From positions 1 to 64,000 of the forward strand of contig VZRR01007628.1 in assembly GCA_013398015.1 (NCBI GenBank): 64,000 nt of DNA, written 5' to 3'. The notes below the pieces were generated by a model, which saw only the letters and a list, made by a program, of their open reading frames with translations, searched no databases and had not been told where the DNA came from. Position numbers and translations under genes: made by a program. Below are positions 47,540 through 59,541 of this stretch, piece after piece (within the stretch, counting starts at the first letter, position 1; each line of letters starts with the position of its first letter). This stretch comes from Oreocharis arfaki. Its lineage: Eukaryota; Chordata; Aves; Passeriformes; Paramythiidae.

Positions 47540-47703
47540 TGAGAACTGGCACAGGTTTCCTCGAGAGGTGGTGGAGTCTCTGTCTTTGAAGATACTGCAA
47601 AGCTGGACATGGTTCTGTGCAGCCTTTTCTAGGTGGCCCTGCCTGAGCAAATGGGTGACAACAGAGATCACTCCCTGCCTCAGCCATTCCATGATTCTGT
47701 GGA
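47540..47703 (+). mobile_element. CR1 LINE 3' fragment
   Basis: A diverged plus-strand CR1 tail with GAGAGGTGGTGGAGTCTC, GTCTTTGAAGATACTGCAAA, TAGGTGGCCCTGCCTGAGCA and the terminal CATTCCATGATTCTGTG. The open frames on both strands at 47396-47714 run through it and are not genes. Confidence 0.85.
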
Positions 47704-48289
47704 AAGTCAATTAATTGTTCACCATTGTTTCAGAGAACTCAAAGCAACAATGCCTAAGTACTGACCCTGTAGTACAGTTCTTCTCATCACAGGCCTCTTA
47801 GAGGTTTTGTTTTTTCCCTTTCATTTGTGTCCATTTTTTCTGTATGCCCATCATTTTAATTTCCTTTTTTTCCCAATTTTCTTTTCTTTTTTTTTCTTTT
47901 CTATCTTTATATTTGCTTGGTTTTAGTTGAAATGTATTTGTTGCCTTGTTCTGAATGGAGGAAGTCTTGTGGCTCTCCTCTGATAAGGACCTTCAACACT
48001 TCATGCTGACAAACCAGTGTCATCCTTGCAAACTTCATTATTGACTGTGAAGAGTTCCAAGATTTGTTACTTTGGCCATTATGGTTCTATCCCAAGCTCA
48101 TTGAAAATTGGTGACAAAGTTTAACGACCTTAAATGCAGAATCAGTCCATCTCAGCAGGCAGATAGAGAGTGATACAGTGTAGATATCTCATAACAAGAA
48201 GCAAAATGTGATTTAGTGTAAATCTCTTTTTTACTTTTTTTCCCCTTGTGATTTTGTTGTTATTGTTGTTTTTCTCCTTTTTTACTTCC
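47704..48289. other. Spacer with pyrimidine-rich tract
   Basis: A T- and C-rich low-complexity tract runs from about 47800 to 47925. The rest is unique AT-rich sequence. A second T-rich patch lies at 48227-48290. Confidence 0.55.
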
Positions 48290-50120
48290 AAAAAGCCTAA
48301 TGAAGCTTGCTATTGAATAATTAATGAAAATAACTGGTATCAAAGTTTGTCAGAATTACAGCCTCCATTCCAAGCTTGGTACACCTTCAAATAATTGAAA
48401 ATAATATCAGACTTTCCACCTATAGTTTAATTCTGCTATTTACATTACCATAGCTTTATTGCTGTATCTATATAGACTTTTTGATCTTAGAAGTAAAATT
48501 TATTTGTTTATGTTTTCCTTCTGATTCTATTTGTTTCAATAAATGGTGAAATGTGAGCCTAAGCAGCCGTCAGGCATTCAGCTCAACTGCATTTAATTTC
48601 TTGAGCAGAGCAAGCACCCTATGATATCTGATAGGCCAAAACAGACATTTTATTACTTTATGTTCTGAATGCAGACAGGATAAATAATTATTAATGCAGT
48701 GCAGTGCGAAATGTCTAACAAAAACTGTAGTTTCATGAAAAATATTGGAAGAGGCAGTCTAATATATTTGCAAATTTATTCCAAGAACTGGATTTGTTTT
48801 TGTGTACTGTAAAGGCGTGAGGAATTGGAAGAGAAAGCTGTAAGAACTGTTCTGTATTTGCTTCCCTTTTCCTTCTACATAACTAATGAAAACAGAACAC
48901 ATTCAGATCTGAAGAATGTTCTGACAATTATATAAATGCAACCAATATAAGGCAAAACTTATCTCTGAGAAACAAGCTTCTGTTTATTTTCCTCAAACTG
49001 CTCTGCATACTGGCACCATGCAAAGTTAGAGATTATTCGTTCTAGAAAATGCATATAAGAGATTCTTCCATCAAATCTGTGCAAAACATGTATTTTACAT
49101 CTCTGTGTATCAGATAGTTTACTCTGCTGGCCTTTATAGCTTTTAATAATTTTATGCCCATCTGCCTGTCCCAGCTTCTAGAAATGTACTGTAGACTATT
49201 ATGGCATTTAGATTATCTGATGATCACAATACGATTGCTGCTGGCTTTAATGAAGAAACCTTTCAGTATTCCAGTTTCCTTAGTTTGTGACAAAGGCTTA
49301 CGATAAAAAAATACTAATACATACCTAAACTTCCAATCTTACTGTAAAAGCTGCTTCATTCTTTGTGTTTTAGTAGAAGTATATGCAATCCCACAAGTCA
49401 TTATGCACATAGACATTTTCATACATTCAAGTAATTTTGTTTGCTCCAGTAGGACATTATACGAGTCAGACTATTTGGCTTTGTAGGACTTTGTTCAGCT
49501 CTCGATGAAGGCTTTATCATGTGGTTCTCATTGAAGTTAGTGGACATTTTACTTTCAGCATAATTTAAATAGAATTGGGATGGAATATCTTGGGATCTCG
49601 AGAGATAATAAAGGTCTGCATTTTAAAATCTTGCCCTGGCATCTGCGCTGCCGAGGAAATTGTATTACATCTACTCTGACATAGTCTTGAACACAAGTAT
49701 ATATGCAGAAAATTACAGTGAGGAGGCTGCAAAAGCCTAAATTGCATCCAGAATATTGGAGGAGGTGGAGGGCACTTGAGGTCCTCCATTCAGTAGTAGC
49801 GATTCCAATCATGAGCATCCATTGAACCAACCTTAACTCTGTTAAATATTCTCAGCTCCTTAGGTGCTAGATTAATAACTTGTGTTGCCTAGTGCTGCAG
49901 TACAGTGACTCACATTTCCCCTGTGTTGTAGACACATTCCACTTGGCCTGAATTAAATGATCCTGAATCTGACTGCATCAAAATTTTCAATACTTATGCC
50001 ATAATCATATCTGGATCTAATTAAACTAGCTCAACTTTTTACATTCTCAACGAAGCAACAATATTACTCCCCATCTGTGATTTTTATTATGCATAAATGT
50101 TCATGCCTTTCTAGGTGGCT
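48290..50120. promoter_or_regulatory. Possible conserved noncoding block
   Basis: This stretch has long, non-repetitive, AT-rich sequence full of homeobox-type sites (TAATTAAT-like, AATAATTATTAATG, TTAATTAG-like) and octamer-like motifs, with few coding frames and no recognised transposon. That style is typical of vertebrate developmental enhancers. The call rests on appearance only and cannot be confirmed without other genomes. Two overlapping minus-strand frames (49555-49830) are short and unsupported. Confidence 0.2.
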
Positions 50121-53100
50121 TAAATAAATTGCAAAGATTAGGATAACAAACCTGAATACCACTACTGAACACTGTGGTACTAAAGAAAGATTTGCAGAGG
50201 ATGAGAGGAAGAAGAGAGTAAGTAGGATCAGAAAAAATTATCTTACAACTGGATTGATAAGCCAGATGCCATCCTTATGGGAAAGCTGATATTTTAATGA
50301 CAAATTCCCAGTAGGATGTTTTCCATATGTGAGGAAAGCATTACTCACAGTTTAGAGACCTTTTATGCCCTGATCAAGGGTGATGTTGGTGGAGACAGGA
50401 GATGGAGCATTGCCCAGATCTGGTATACTTGGTACTGTCTCCAGTGCTTAAAACATGTGGCTACACTGAACTCCTAAACTTGCTCTCTAAGGAAACCCCC
50501 TGTCAAAATGAGCAAAACGAGAAGTAACTAGAAGTGGTTTTAATTTCATAGGGATCAAAGGAGAGACTAGGTTTTGGTCTGGCTTGTTTTCTCGTTTTAT
50601 GGTTGCCGAAATCAAGAGGGAAGAGTAAGTGTTTTCTGTGTGGGAGCGTTGTCTTGACAGCACATGGATTTCCTATGCTCGAGACTGCTGTAGTTCCGTC
50701 TGTGCCTCAGAGGGTGAAGGGAGGACGTCAGTGTCCATTACATGGGGAGTCAGGGTTGAGTCAGTTATTCAATATTTTGGATAGTTTAATGTAACATAAA
50801 TGCCTGTTTCACCTCAGGCCGTGTGTTGGCAGAACCTGTCAGACCCTGGCTTATGAATATTCTGCAGAAGGGTAGGAAAAGATGGTGGGAATCCCTGTGT
50901 TGTGCGGTCTTGGATGAAATATGTCTAGAAAAGACATCAGGAAACCACATAGCTTATTCCTTTTTTCTAGGGCAAGACAAGCTATTCTTACACATTTTTG
51001 ACAAAAAACTGGTTTGCTCTACAAATGGAGAATCACAACTTTGCTGGGCAGTATTCTTATAGTTCCCTAGCCTTTCTATCACTGAGTTTTATATACAGCC
51101 TGATTTTAAACAGTTCCCTCCCCCTTCCTGCATCTGAAACATTCTTTTCTATTTAAGCCCCACATAGATTTGTTAATTTCTTGATCTGAAACCTTGTCTT
51201 CTCTCCTTTCCTTTTTAGACTGTGGAAAGCTCAGTGCCTTTGTCTTTCCATGTGTCAGGCTCTGTCTCCTCTTAGGATTCCTGTGCTCACGTCTGTATTT
51301 TTTGGCTTTCCAAATGAGACATGGTGCTATGGAGCTGGGTGGATTTTAGCTGGCTTTCTTTGCTGTTACAGTAAAGACCTGCTTAAACTTTACCTGTAGT
51401 GGGGTGCTTACTCCATAAGCTGGGGCAATGTTGAGCAAAGGAAATGTGACCAAAGTGGCTGAATCCTTCAGTAGATTCCCTTCCACATTTTACAATATTT
51501 TATTGCTTCTATTGTTTTGGATTTTCCATTTAAAAATAAAAATGAATATTCTATTTTAGATACTCTGTTCAAAGGCTCTGAGCTTTTAACTTACCATTTT
51601 GCTTTTACTTCTGTGTGAAAGTGCCTATGATGTGATACTCTGAATGTTACAAACTCCTTTTTCTTTGTCTTGAAAGCAAATCCCTTTTTGGGCCCTTTTA
51701 ATCTCTCATAATCTCACATCTTTCTTCCCAAATAGATGGAAGCATTTGTACTGTGTAATGTCTCCCTAGGCAGAGTATTTGATATTAGAGATGGATTTGA
51801 TAGTTCTTCCCTGTGCGTCAGAACCAGCGTGCCTCCATTTAGCTCTCACACTTGTTTCATTAAATCTTCTGCTTGGAATGTGTTTGCTTTTCCCCAGGTT
51901 TGAGCTTAGCAAGCAAGTTTGTGAGATCACCTGGGGAAACAGAACGCAAATGTGCTGAAGTGTTTAACGAGTAATCATACATCAAAGGGGGTAAAGCCCC
52001 TCCTTCGCCCACAAATCTCGAAGAAAGCTTGCAGATTGATATCAATGAAAAAATTAGGGCATCTGTAAAGTGAGAACTTCTAAACAGCTTTGACAGCATG
52101 CAGAAACTGAGTGTTCAGATGCCTGGGAACTTCGGTGGATTGTCACAGAGTGTGAAATGATTTTCTGCAGTGTCATAATTCAGGATATACTTGTACATTC
52201 AATCTTTATGGCAGTGCTGTAACAAAGAGACATTTTTATTAGTTTTTACTTAGGCAAAATTCATAATACAATCCAGAAACCACACTCAGTCTGAAGAGCA
52301 GCCAGGAGCACTGTGTCAGGGATGAGTTCAGTCTGCTACATCCATGTGTCTGTTGGCATTACACTCTAAGAAGTGTTCAGAGAGGTTTTCCCAGGAGCTA
52401 ACTACAGCCCACTTCTCTACTCGTACAACAAAACAGTGAGAAAGAAAATGCCCTTCACGTTCAGAGCCTGGCAGGTCAGCATGTTTTGATTTGGTGTTGT
52501 CTTTAACTGTTTCAAAATAAGCCAAGCAGTCTATGCTAATGCTTTCACCTCTGAACACTTTACTACTTCCAAAGGAAGCTTCTTTTCGAGTTAGAGTTCA
52601 TGAAAAACAGCCTTGGTGGTGGAGGGGACCGTTGTTTTGGTGATGAATAGCATTTCTAAAATTGCAAGTTTTTGGATGGCAGAAATTGCATTTTCTTCCC
52701 TCCCTGATTTTTAATCTTTGTTTCAGTCACCCTGAAATTAAAGGAAAATTGAAAATGTTAACAGGCTGGAACAGGCTGGATGAGAGCAGTAGATGTTTCA
52801 CTCCTTGCCTGTGTTATTTTATTCTTGAGTTTCTTTTGATTCTTCAGCACATACTGATGGAGGTGTCAAATGTTTCGGAAATTTATGTAGATTAAAGGAC
52901 TAACACAAGGGATACCCACGGCATAATACTGAAGATATTCCTCCTCCTCTTCGCTGTTAAAGAGTCTTATTTAATTGGTAATGCATTGTGTTACAGTGTC
53001 AAAGAGACTTTGTTCTGAAGAGATATTTAATATCTCTTACTAAACTAAAATTACTCTTTGCTGAACTATGTATTATAGCATCAAATTGACTTTGTGATTT

Positions 53101-53786
53101 GGAGCAAAAAATAAATTCAGAGCAGTAATTAACCACTTTCTCATCAGACATTGTAAATTATGTTGTGGCTGCTGTTCAGTCTATTTGGGTTGGTGTTTGT
53201 TTGGGTTTTTTTCCCCTTTTTTACAAGAGCTATTCTCATAAAATAGAGTTACTTCTGGACATCTATATGCTTATACAGTTTATTGCTTTTAATAATTTTC
53301 AAGAGTGAAGACTCTATTCATCAACAAAAAGAACAGGTTTAAAGTAGTAGTACATTTTTTTCCACTGGAGTCTTGATGAAATGTATCTTTAAAGTTAATG
53401 CACTTTTCTAGGTAGTTGAAAGTAGCTTCCATTTAGAAGCATGTATGTTATCAGAGAGTGGAAAAACCAGCTCAGTTTTACAAAAGTGATGTGTAGGCTC
53501 TGGCCTGTTTTAGAAATAGATAATATGAGATAACTCCTGCTGACATCTCTCAGAGTAGGAAGGGACACTGAGAAGTGGAGACTCTTGGATCTAATGGAGT
53601 AAAATTTATCTGTTGGATTTAGTAGAACTGGTAGAAGCAGTAATTTCTCCATCTAAAATCTTCATGACTGCTTTAAAGCCCCCATGTAATATACATACAT
53701 ACACTTTTTTTTTTTTTCATGTCTATGTTGACTTGGTTTTATAACCTTTTAGATTTCCATGGCCGTTGTGGTTAAGTACTCCATGC
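50121..53786. other. Unique sequence, no gene seen
   Basis: Nothing coding is recognised. A 10-base unit ACAGGCTGGA is repeated at 52761-52780. A T run at about 53705-53717 sits close to the start of the next CR1. Confidence 0.5.
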
Positions 53787-54345
53787 ATCACTGCAGACTT
53801 GGGGCAGCATGGCTGGGAAGTGGCCCAGGGAAAACGACCTGGGAGTGCTGGTCAAGAGCTGCTGAAAATGAGCCAGGATGTGCCCAGATGGCCAATGGCA
53901 TCCTGGTCTGGATCAGGAATAGTGTGGCCAGCAGGATAAGGGCAGTGATTGTCCCCCTGTACTGGGCGTGGGTGAGGCCTCACCTTGAGTGCTGTGTCCT
54001 GTTCTGGGGCCCTCAGTGCAAGAAAGACTTTGAGGGGCTGGAGTGAGTCCAGAGAAGGGAAATAGAGCAGCTGAGGGGTTTGGAGCATGAGTGTGATGGG
54101 GAGCACCTGAGGGAGCTGAGGGTGTTTAGCCTGGGGAAAAGTAGGCTCAGGGGACTTTATTGCTCTGTACAACTGCCTGAAGGGAGGCTGTAGCCAGGTG
54201 GGGGTCAGCCTCTCCTCCCAGGAAACCAGTGATAGGATAAGAGGAAATGGCCTCAAACTGCACGAGGGGAGGCTCAGGTTGGACATGAGGGAGGTCTTAC
54301 CCAACCTAAATGATCTTATGATTCTATTCGATGATTCTAAGTATC
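53787..54345 (+). mobile_element. CR1 LINE fragment with reverse-transcriptase C-terminus, internally deleted
   Basis: The plus strand carries the last part of the CR1 ORF2 reverse transcriptase: a frame at 53759-54046 includes NGILVWIRNSVAS and the family signature VIVPLYWAWVRPHLECC with FWGPQ. It then shows the usual GGGAAAAGTAGGCTCAGGGG and CTGAAGGGAGGCTGTAGCCA blocks. After TTGGACATGAGG the sequence jumps straight to the terminal CCAACCTAAATGATCTTATG and the ATTCTAT microsatellite, so the roughly 200 bases usually between are deleted. Several frame breaks make it inactive. The 195-codon minus-strand frame (53852-54439) is antisense to it. Confidence 0.95.
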
Positions 54346-55071
54346 CTACTGAATGTTCCTGACAAATGCTATTGGCTTTATAATTATGTTCTGTATCTGT
54401 TGAACATATTGGCTGGTTTGATCCAAAGTTTAAGGGCATCGGTCAAATTATTTGTGATTCAAGTTCTTTTAATTTCTAAAAAAATAAAAGCTTCAATGGG
54501 AATGACTTCAGAACTGACAGCAGATGATTCTTTTGAAAGCAGCCCATGTCCTGGAGGGAAGGTGTGAGGGGTAGTCAGTGGATTCTGAAGATTGAAGAGT
54601 GGCTGCCAGACAGGGAACCACTTCAACCCTTTAACTGGTATTTTAATTTTTTTGGCTGAATGTCTCAGAACGCCAGTCAGGTCAGGGGTCTGCATAGGTA
54701 GACATTTATAAGGTAGAGTTTACAGTCTTCAACAGATAAGAGTCTAAAGAAAAAGACAGATAGATAAATGAAACCAACAGATGGAAGGAAATGTAGGAAG
54801 AGAACAAGTAGCAGAAATAGCTGCATATTTTGACATAATTAATTAGCATTCACTGACATATCACTATATCTGACTACAACAGCACTGCACGTTCAGTGTA
54901 GGTAGTTAGAATCTCTTCAGCCAGTAACAAAGTTCACATGGCATCTTTTGCTGGATAGCATCCTTCAGTTCTGCATTTGGAAAAATTGCTTTGTCCTTGG
55001 TGTCAACACAAGTTGCTGACTTTTGAAAAAGTGGTGTTTGTGGAATTTCTTAGCACTGGCTTTTGATTTAC
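54346..55071. other. Spacer holding a possible 3' exon on the minus strand
   Basis: On the minus strand a strong acceptor (CTGTCTTTTTCTTTAG) ends at 54744. In phase with the candidate exon at 55072-55199 it would add about 21 codons and then a stop. This is unconfirmed. No other feature is recognised. Confidence 0.2.
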
Positions 55072-55199
55072 CTGAAAAATGCCAGCTTGTGTTCAGGAAG
55101 GGGATCTGGCTGTCTGTTTTCAGCTGAATTTGCAGTTCTGCTTTCAATGCAGTACAGTATTGTCACAGGATACTGGATCCATGCCAAAGTTAAAGGTTT
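55072..55199 (-). other. Candidate minus-strand exon, 128 nt
   Basis: On the minus strand a very long pyrimidine tract (about 25 bases, ending TTTTTCATTTCAG) precedes it and CAG/GTAAATC follows it. One frame is open across all 42 codons (start KPLTLAWIQY, end PEHKLAFF), leaving two bases that combine with the acceptor at 54744. The other two frames contain stops. No protein family is recognised. It might belong to a coding gene, a noncoding RNA, or be chance. Confidence 0.3.
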
Positions 55200-58112
55200 C
55201 TGAAATGAAAAATAAGAAAAAGAAAAGATCTGAACCATAGAAAAAAATTTGTTATTGAACATGTTATTAGTGCAGATAACCAAAGAGCTGCACATTTTGT
55301 CTGACGGTAGGAACACAATAGAATGGTAGATATTTCAGTGTTGAGCCAATGTGCTGTGACAGTATGCAATAACCCAGTTTAGGAGGTGACTGTGCCCAAG
55401 AAAGGTCTTCTGGAATTTAGAATGCTGTTTAAATTGAAGAAAGACTGTTTTATAAGCAAGCCATGCTTATATATAGATGTTAGGTATTAGATAGATATAG
55501 GTAGCTTTGTATTACTGAATATTTAACCAGCCACAGTAATGTAAGAGAAAGCTGGCACTAGACTTGCTCTGGAGGTGTCTTTTTTTCCTCTCTGTCGACT
55601 AAGGAGGGAGATCTGTCTTGCTAAGCAAGAACATCCAGCTTAGGCTACATGTTTAAATTCTAGGTGTCAGAAGATTGGTCAAAGGAATGCCTCCCTCAAA
55701 CTTCGTAGTTAAAATGTAAGGATATTAGGAATTATCTTCAGCTGAACTCATAAATTGAGTTTGTTTAATGAAGCAAAAAGTGTCAAATCCTTGGGCAATC
55801 TGTGATTGCTTTATCCATACACTTGACCTAAAGTAAAATCCGAGTAAGCAGTCCAATGAGTTCTGGTCTATTAGGCTTGCCTTTGAAACCATGAAGAATA
55901 GAAACCTCCCTGGAGAGCAGATATTCCTATTTGTAAGTTTTTACTTTCAAGAGCAGGTTGTGTTGGGTTTGCAGCTGTTGCAGTGGGCACATAGGATTCC
56001 AGAGATGTTGGTTTTGTCTTCTCCTGGATGTCAGTCTTGCCTATGGAGTCAACAGGATTGTATACATTTTCTAGGCTTAGTTATTCATGTATTTTTATGC
56101 CATCTTGTTTTGGAACTTGTCTTCAACCTGTCACCCTTGAGCCCTGTTTATAAAAGTCCTTACATTTCTTCCCATTCTCATAGTCGTCCATCCTGTATAT
56201 AAGGGAAAATAATCAGCCTTCTTGGTCTGAGCCTTTTCTTTAGTCTCCTTTCCAAGCTGTTATGAATTATTGCTCCTTCTTGGTGTTTAACATGCTGATA
56301 TTTTTGGCTGTTGATTGATCAGTAACCTGTGTAATATCTCTTCATCTTGCCGAAAGCTGCACTCTTGATCTGAACTCATACTTTGCTTTATATTCTCTCT
56401 GAGTATTCTCAGTCCCCTAAAACAGGCAGTTCAGCAGCAAGAATTGCTCAATCTGCTCGATTCATTGCATTCTGAAAATGACATAATGAAGGCATTAATT
56501 TTTTTCATGGTCAAGTTAAAGAAGATCAAGGATGGGGAATTCCTCTTCATTATTTACATACCAGTGTTAAATGAGACTAATTTTTACTTTCTCGCACACC
56601 TATTTTTATAAACAAGCAGTTGTGCTGTCTTAATATATAAAAATGATTCTTTCATATCCTGCCATGATATTTCAGAAGTTATTAGTTTGTTATGGTTTTT
56701 TCTCCTGAAAACTGTGTATTCTGACATGTTCCTTTCCTTCCTTGTATCATTATGAATTTAAAAGCTTTTTTAGCACTGGACTAGTACATGTCACTGTCTT
56801 TTCTGCACCTCCTATTTATTCAGTTAGAATTTTAAAAGCTGTGGTAATGAAAGGATGCCTCTGTAGTTTTGTTTTAATTGGGCCTGATTCCTGAAGTGTA
56901 GAATGCCAGAATTAATTTGTATTTTTTTTACCTATTGCTACTCATTATTACTACATATTATTTCTCCTTATTATTGCTTTTAATAATTCAGTGAAAACAC
57001 TCTCAGCAGTGGATGCTTTTATTATTTCTGATCATTCTAGAATCTCATTGAAGCTGCATTTCCTGTAGATAATTAATTGGAAAACAGCTATTTGTTCTTG
57101 CCCTGTAGAAATTTCAGCATTGAAGAACTCATTAAAGTACTAGATTGAGCTTATATGGATGTATTTTTGAAATGGAATTTTTTCCCCCATTCTCTGCCAG
57201 TCTTCCTTTCAGTCAGTGTAATTTCCTTCATCTATTTGTACCTTATGTATTTCCTGACAGTATTTTATATTCTGTTACTCTTCATTTTTTCCAACAAATA
57301 ATGAAAATTCTGGATTTTGTGTTTTACTTCCTGCTGATTATATTTCAACACTTCCATGGCATTTTTCCTGTTACCGTGTTTCTCATGATCAAAGCTGTTC
57401 TTTGCTACTGCCTGGAACACCTGTACACTGTTTTCCTCAGAAACTCCTACTGCCTGTTGTTCCTGTTGTTGTTGCAAGAGATGACATGAGTGAAGTCTGC
57501 CTCTCTGTGCTCTTTCAAGATTCTGGGCAGCACATTCGTATCCCGAGTCAATAATTAATTACTGTGTGATTTTTCTGGATACTTGTCCGTGCTCACGAAA
57601 TTTTTTTATGAGCGATTATATTTTTCACAAGGGTAGCTTCATATACTGGAATGAATCCCTCATATTTTGCTCTATTGCATCATGAAGAACCTTACTCCCT
57701 CCTTTCCACAAACGAAATTTTATTTTTTTAGTAGTCACTTGGAGTGATTCCTGTGATATATCTTGGGTGCATTCACTACAACGATTCAAGTGTTCTAGAA
57801 CACATTATAATGTACAGAGAATATTCATCTCTTGTTTCTTCCCTGTAAACATATTGATGTCATCCCAGTGTAATGGGTAGCATAATATCCTTCACTGAAG
57901 AGTTTATCCCTCTAGTCATTCCTGCCTTAAGGGTCTAAATTTGCTAATTTTGAGAGCCTCAATTCTCCAATTTTTTTTTTTCTTTGCAAAGCTATGATGT
58001 CTAATACATGCTGCATCCAAACTTTAGAGGGATCAAAACACTGATATGAATATCCCAAGCTCCATCTCTTCCGAGGCCTGCTTAAGCATTTCTTGTTTTG
58101 CTTTTTATAACG
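55200..58112. other. AT-rich unique sequence
   Basis: A hydrophobic 114-codon plus-strand frame at 57145-57489 is explained by T-rich composition. A pyrimidine-rich region lies at 56140-56300. A T run lies at about 57970-57981 just before the next CR1. No exon is supported. Confidence 0.5.
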
Positions 58113-58372
58113 TGGAATCACGGAATGGTCTGGCTTGGAAGGGGCTTCAAGGATCGTTTGTTTCCAACCTCCCTACCATGGGTGGGGACACCTCCACCAG
58201 ACCAGGTTGCTCCAAGCCCCATTCAGCCTGGCCTTAGACACTTCCAGGGATGGGGCAGCCACAACTTCTCTTGCCAGCCTGCGCCTCACCACCCTCACAT
58301 CAAAGACTTTTTTGCTATTATCCAATCTAAACCTACTCTCTTTTAGTCTGAAGCCATTCCCCTCTGTCATGT
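58113..58372 (-). mobile_element. CR1 LINE 3' fragment
   Basis: On the plus strand this reads TGGAATCACGGAATGG, TTGGAAGGGGCTTCAAGGATC, CACCTCCACCAGACCAGGTTGC, ACACTTCCAGGGATGGGGCA, and ATCTAAACCTACTCTCTTTTAG. This is the reverse complement of a CR1 3' end, well preserved. The four overlapping short frames at 58046-58413 come from it. Confidence 0.95.
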
Positions 58373-59467
58373 GTAATTTCAGGGCTTTCAGAAGTTCATC
58401 TACTTGTTATTAGGATCCATACGAAACTGTGGCAATTCAATTAGAAATAGAGCCTGAGAAGTAAAAGCCAGGACAGGGAAGTAAGGCCCAATTTTCTGCA
58501 GCTGTTTCTTCACACATAGATCCTTATGCCTGTGCTGAGATTCATGGAGGTCATTGAGATTCTGTGTGGATTGAACAGCAGCAGTCTCAAGCTCCAGAGA
58601 CTTCTCTGATTCAGATGTTCAGAGAAAAATTATGTATGTGTGCATTTCGTGTTCATTTGAGTTAGAAAGCTAAACACAAAGCCAATTCTTGCTGATTCAG
58701 ATTCGGGTCAAGCAATGCAAACTCAGTTGAATGAATTTTCCATATAATTAGTTTTATCTGTGAGGCTATAGTGTAACACAACTTTTTTGTTATACTCAAC
58801 ACTAAAATGAATCTGCTTGATACACAGGAGTAGTTATGGGGTTTCAAAATCAATAGAGATAACCTAATTTTACAAAAATCATTCTGTATTTAGTTCTGTT
58901 TTGTGCAAGATGGCAAATGGTGATGTTAATTAAAATGCATCAATGTCAAGTAGTATTTCTGTTTAATTTTATGGAAATAATTTCCTCAAATACATTTGTA
59001 ACTGAGATGTATGCAAGGGAACAACTCTGACTTCCAAACTCTTTGCTCTTCTGAAAGGGTCATAAAACTCACTGAGAGGTTCTGAGCTTTATTCAAGCCA
59101 TTGAACTAAGCCAATGAATAACATCCAGCTCAGGCATCATTGAGAGGTGCAGGCTTGTAACATTACTGGTATGAAAAAAATAGTGACTGACTGAGAGTGG
59201 CATTTTCTGAGAGGTTAAGATACATACACACGCTGCTGAGTGACCATTGGTGACTACAGAGGGACACCTGTGTGCTTCCAGTGGGACACAGACCTGCTGC
59301 ACCATGAGAAACTCAGAATAATGTAACAGTAAACATGCAGAGCCCTAGGTTGCCCTTTTCTAGGTAAGTTATACATATATATGAAATACATTGTTCCTCT
59401 TAGACCTTACTGGTGACTTTTTACCACCAGTAAATTATTTCAGATTCACATTTTTTTCATCTGCCCG
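58373..59467. other. Unique sequence
   Basis: No gene, exon or transposon is recognised. Confidence 0.5.
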
Positions 59468-59541
59468 TTGCAGGAGAGGGGGTGGAATTAGATGATCTTT
59501 AAGGTTCCTTCCAGCCAAAACCATTTGATGACTCTATGAAT
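59468..59541 (+). mobile_element. CR1 LINE 3' terminal scrap
   Basis: GGAATTAGATGATCTTTAAGG, then TTCCTTCCAGCCAAAACCATTTGATGACTCTATGA, matches the last 60-75 bases of CR1 in plus orientation, including its degenerate terminal motif. Confidence 0.8.

Noticed and set aside
53852..54439. 195-codon minus-strand open frame, the longest real one in the window
   Set aside because: It is antisense to a CR1 fragment whose plus strand encodes the recognisable reverse-transcriptase C-terminus. CR1 antisense frames often stay open by composition.
57145..57489. 114-codon hydrophobic plus-strand frame resembling a membrane protein
   Set aside because: The hydrophobicity follows from the T-rich composition (TTT/CTT codons), and no family or exon structure supports it.
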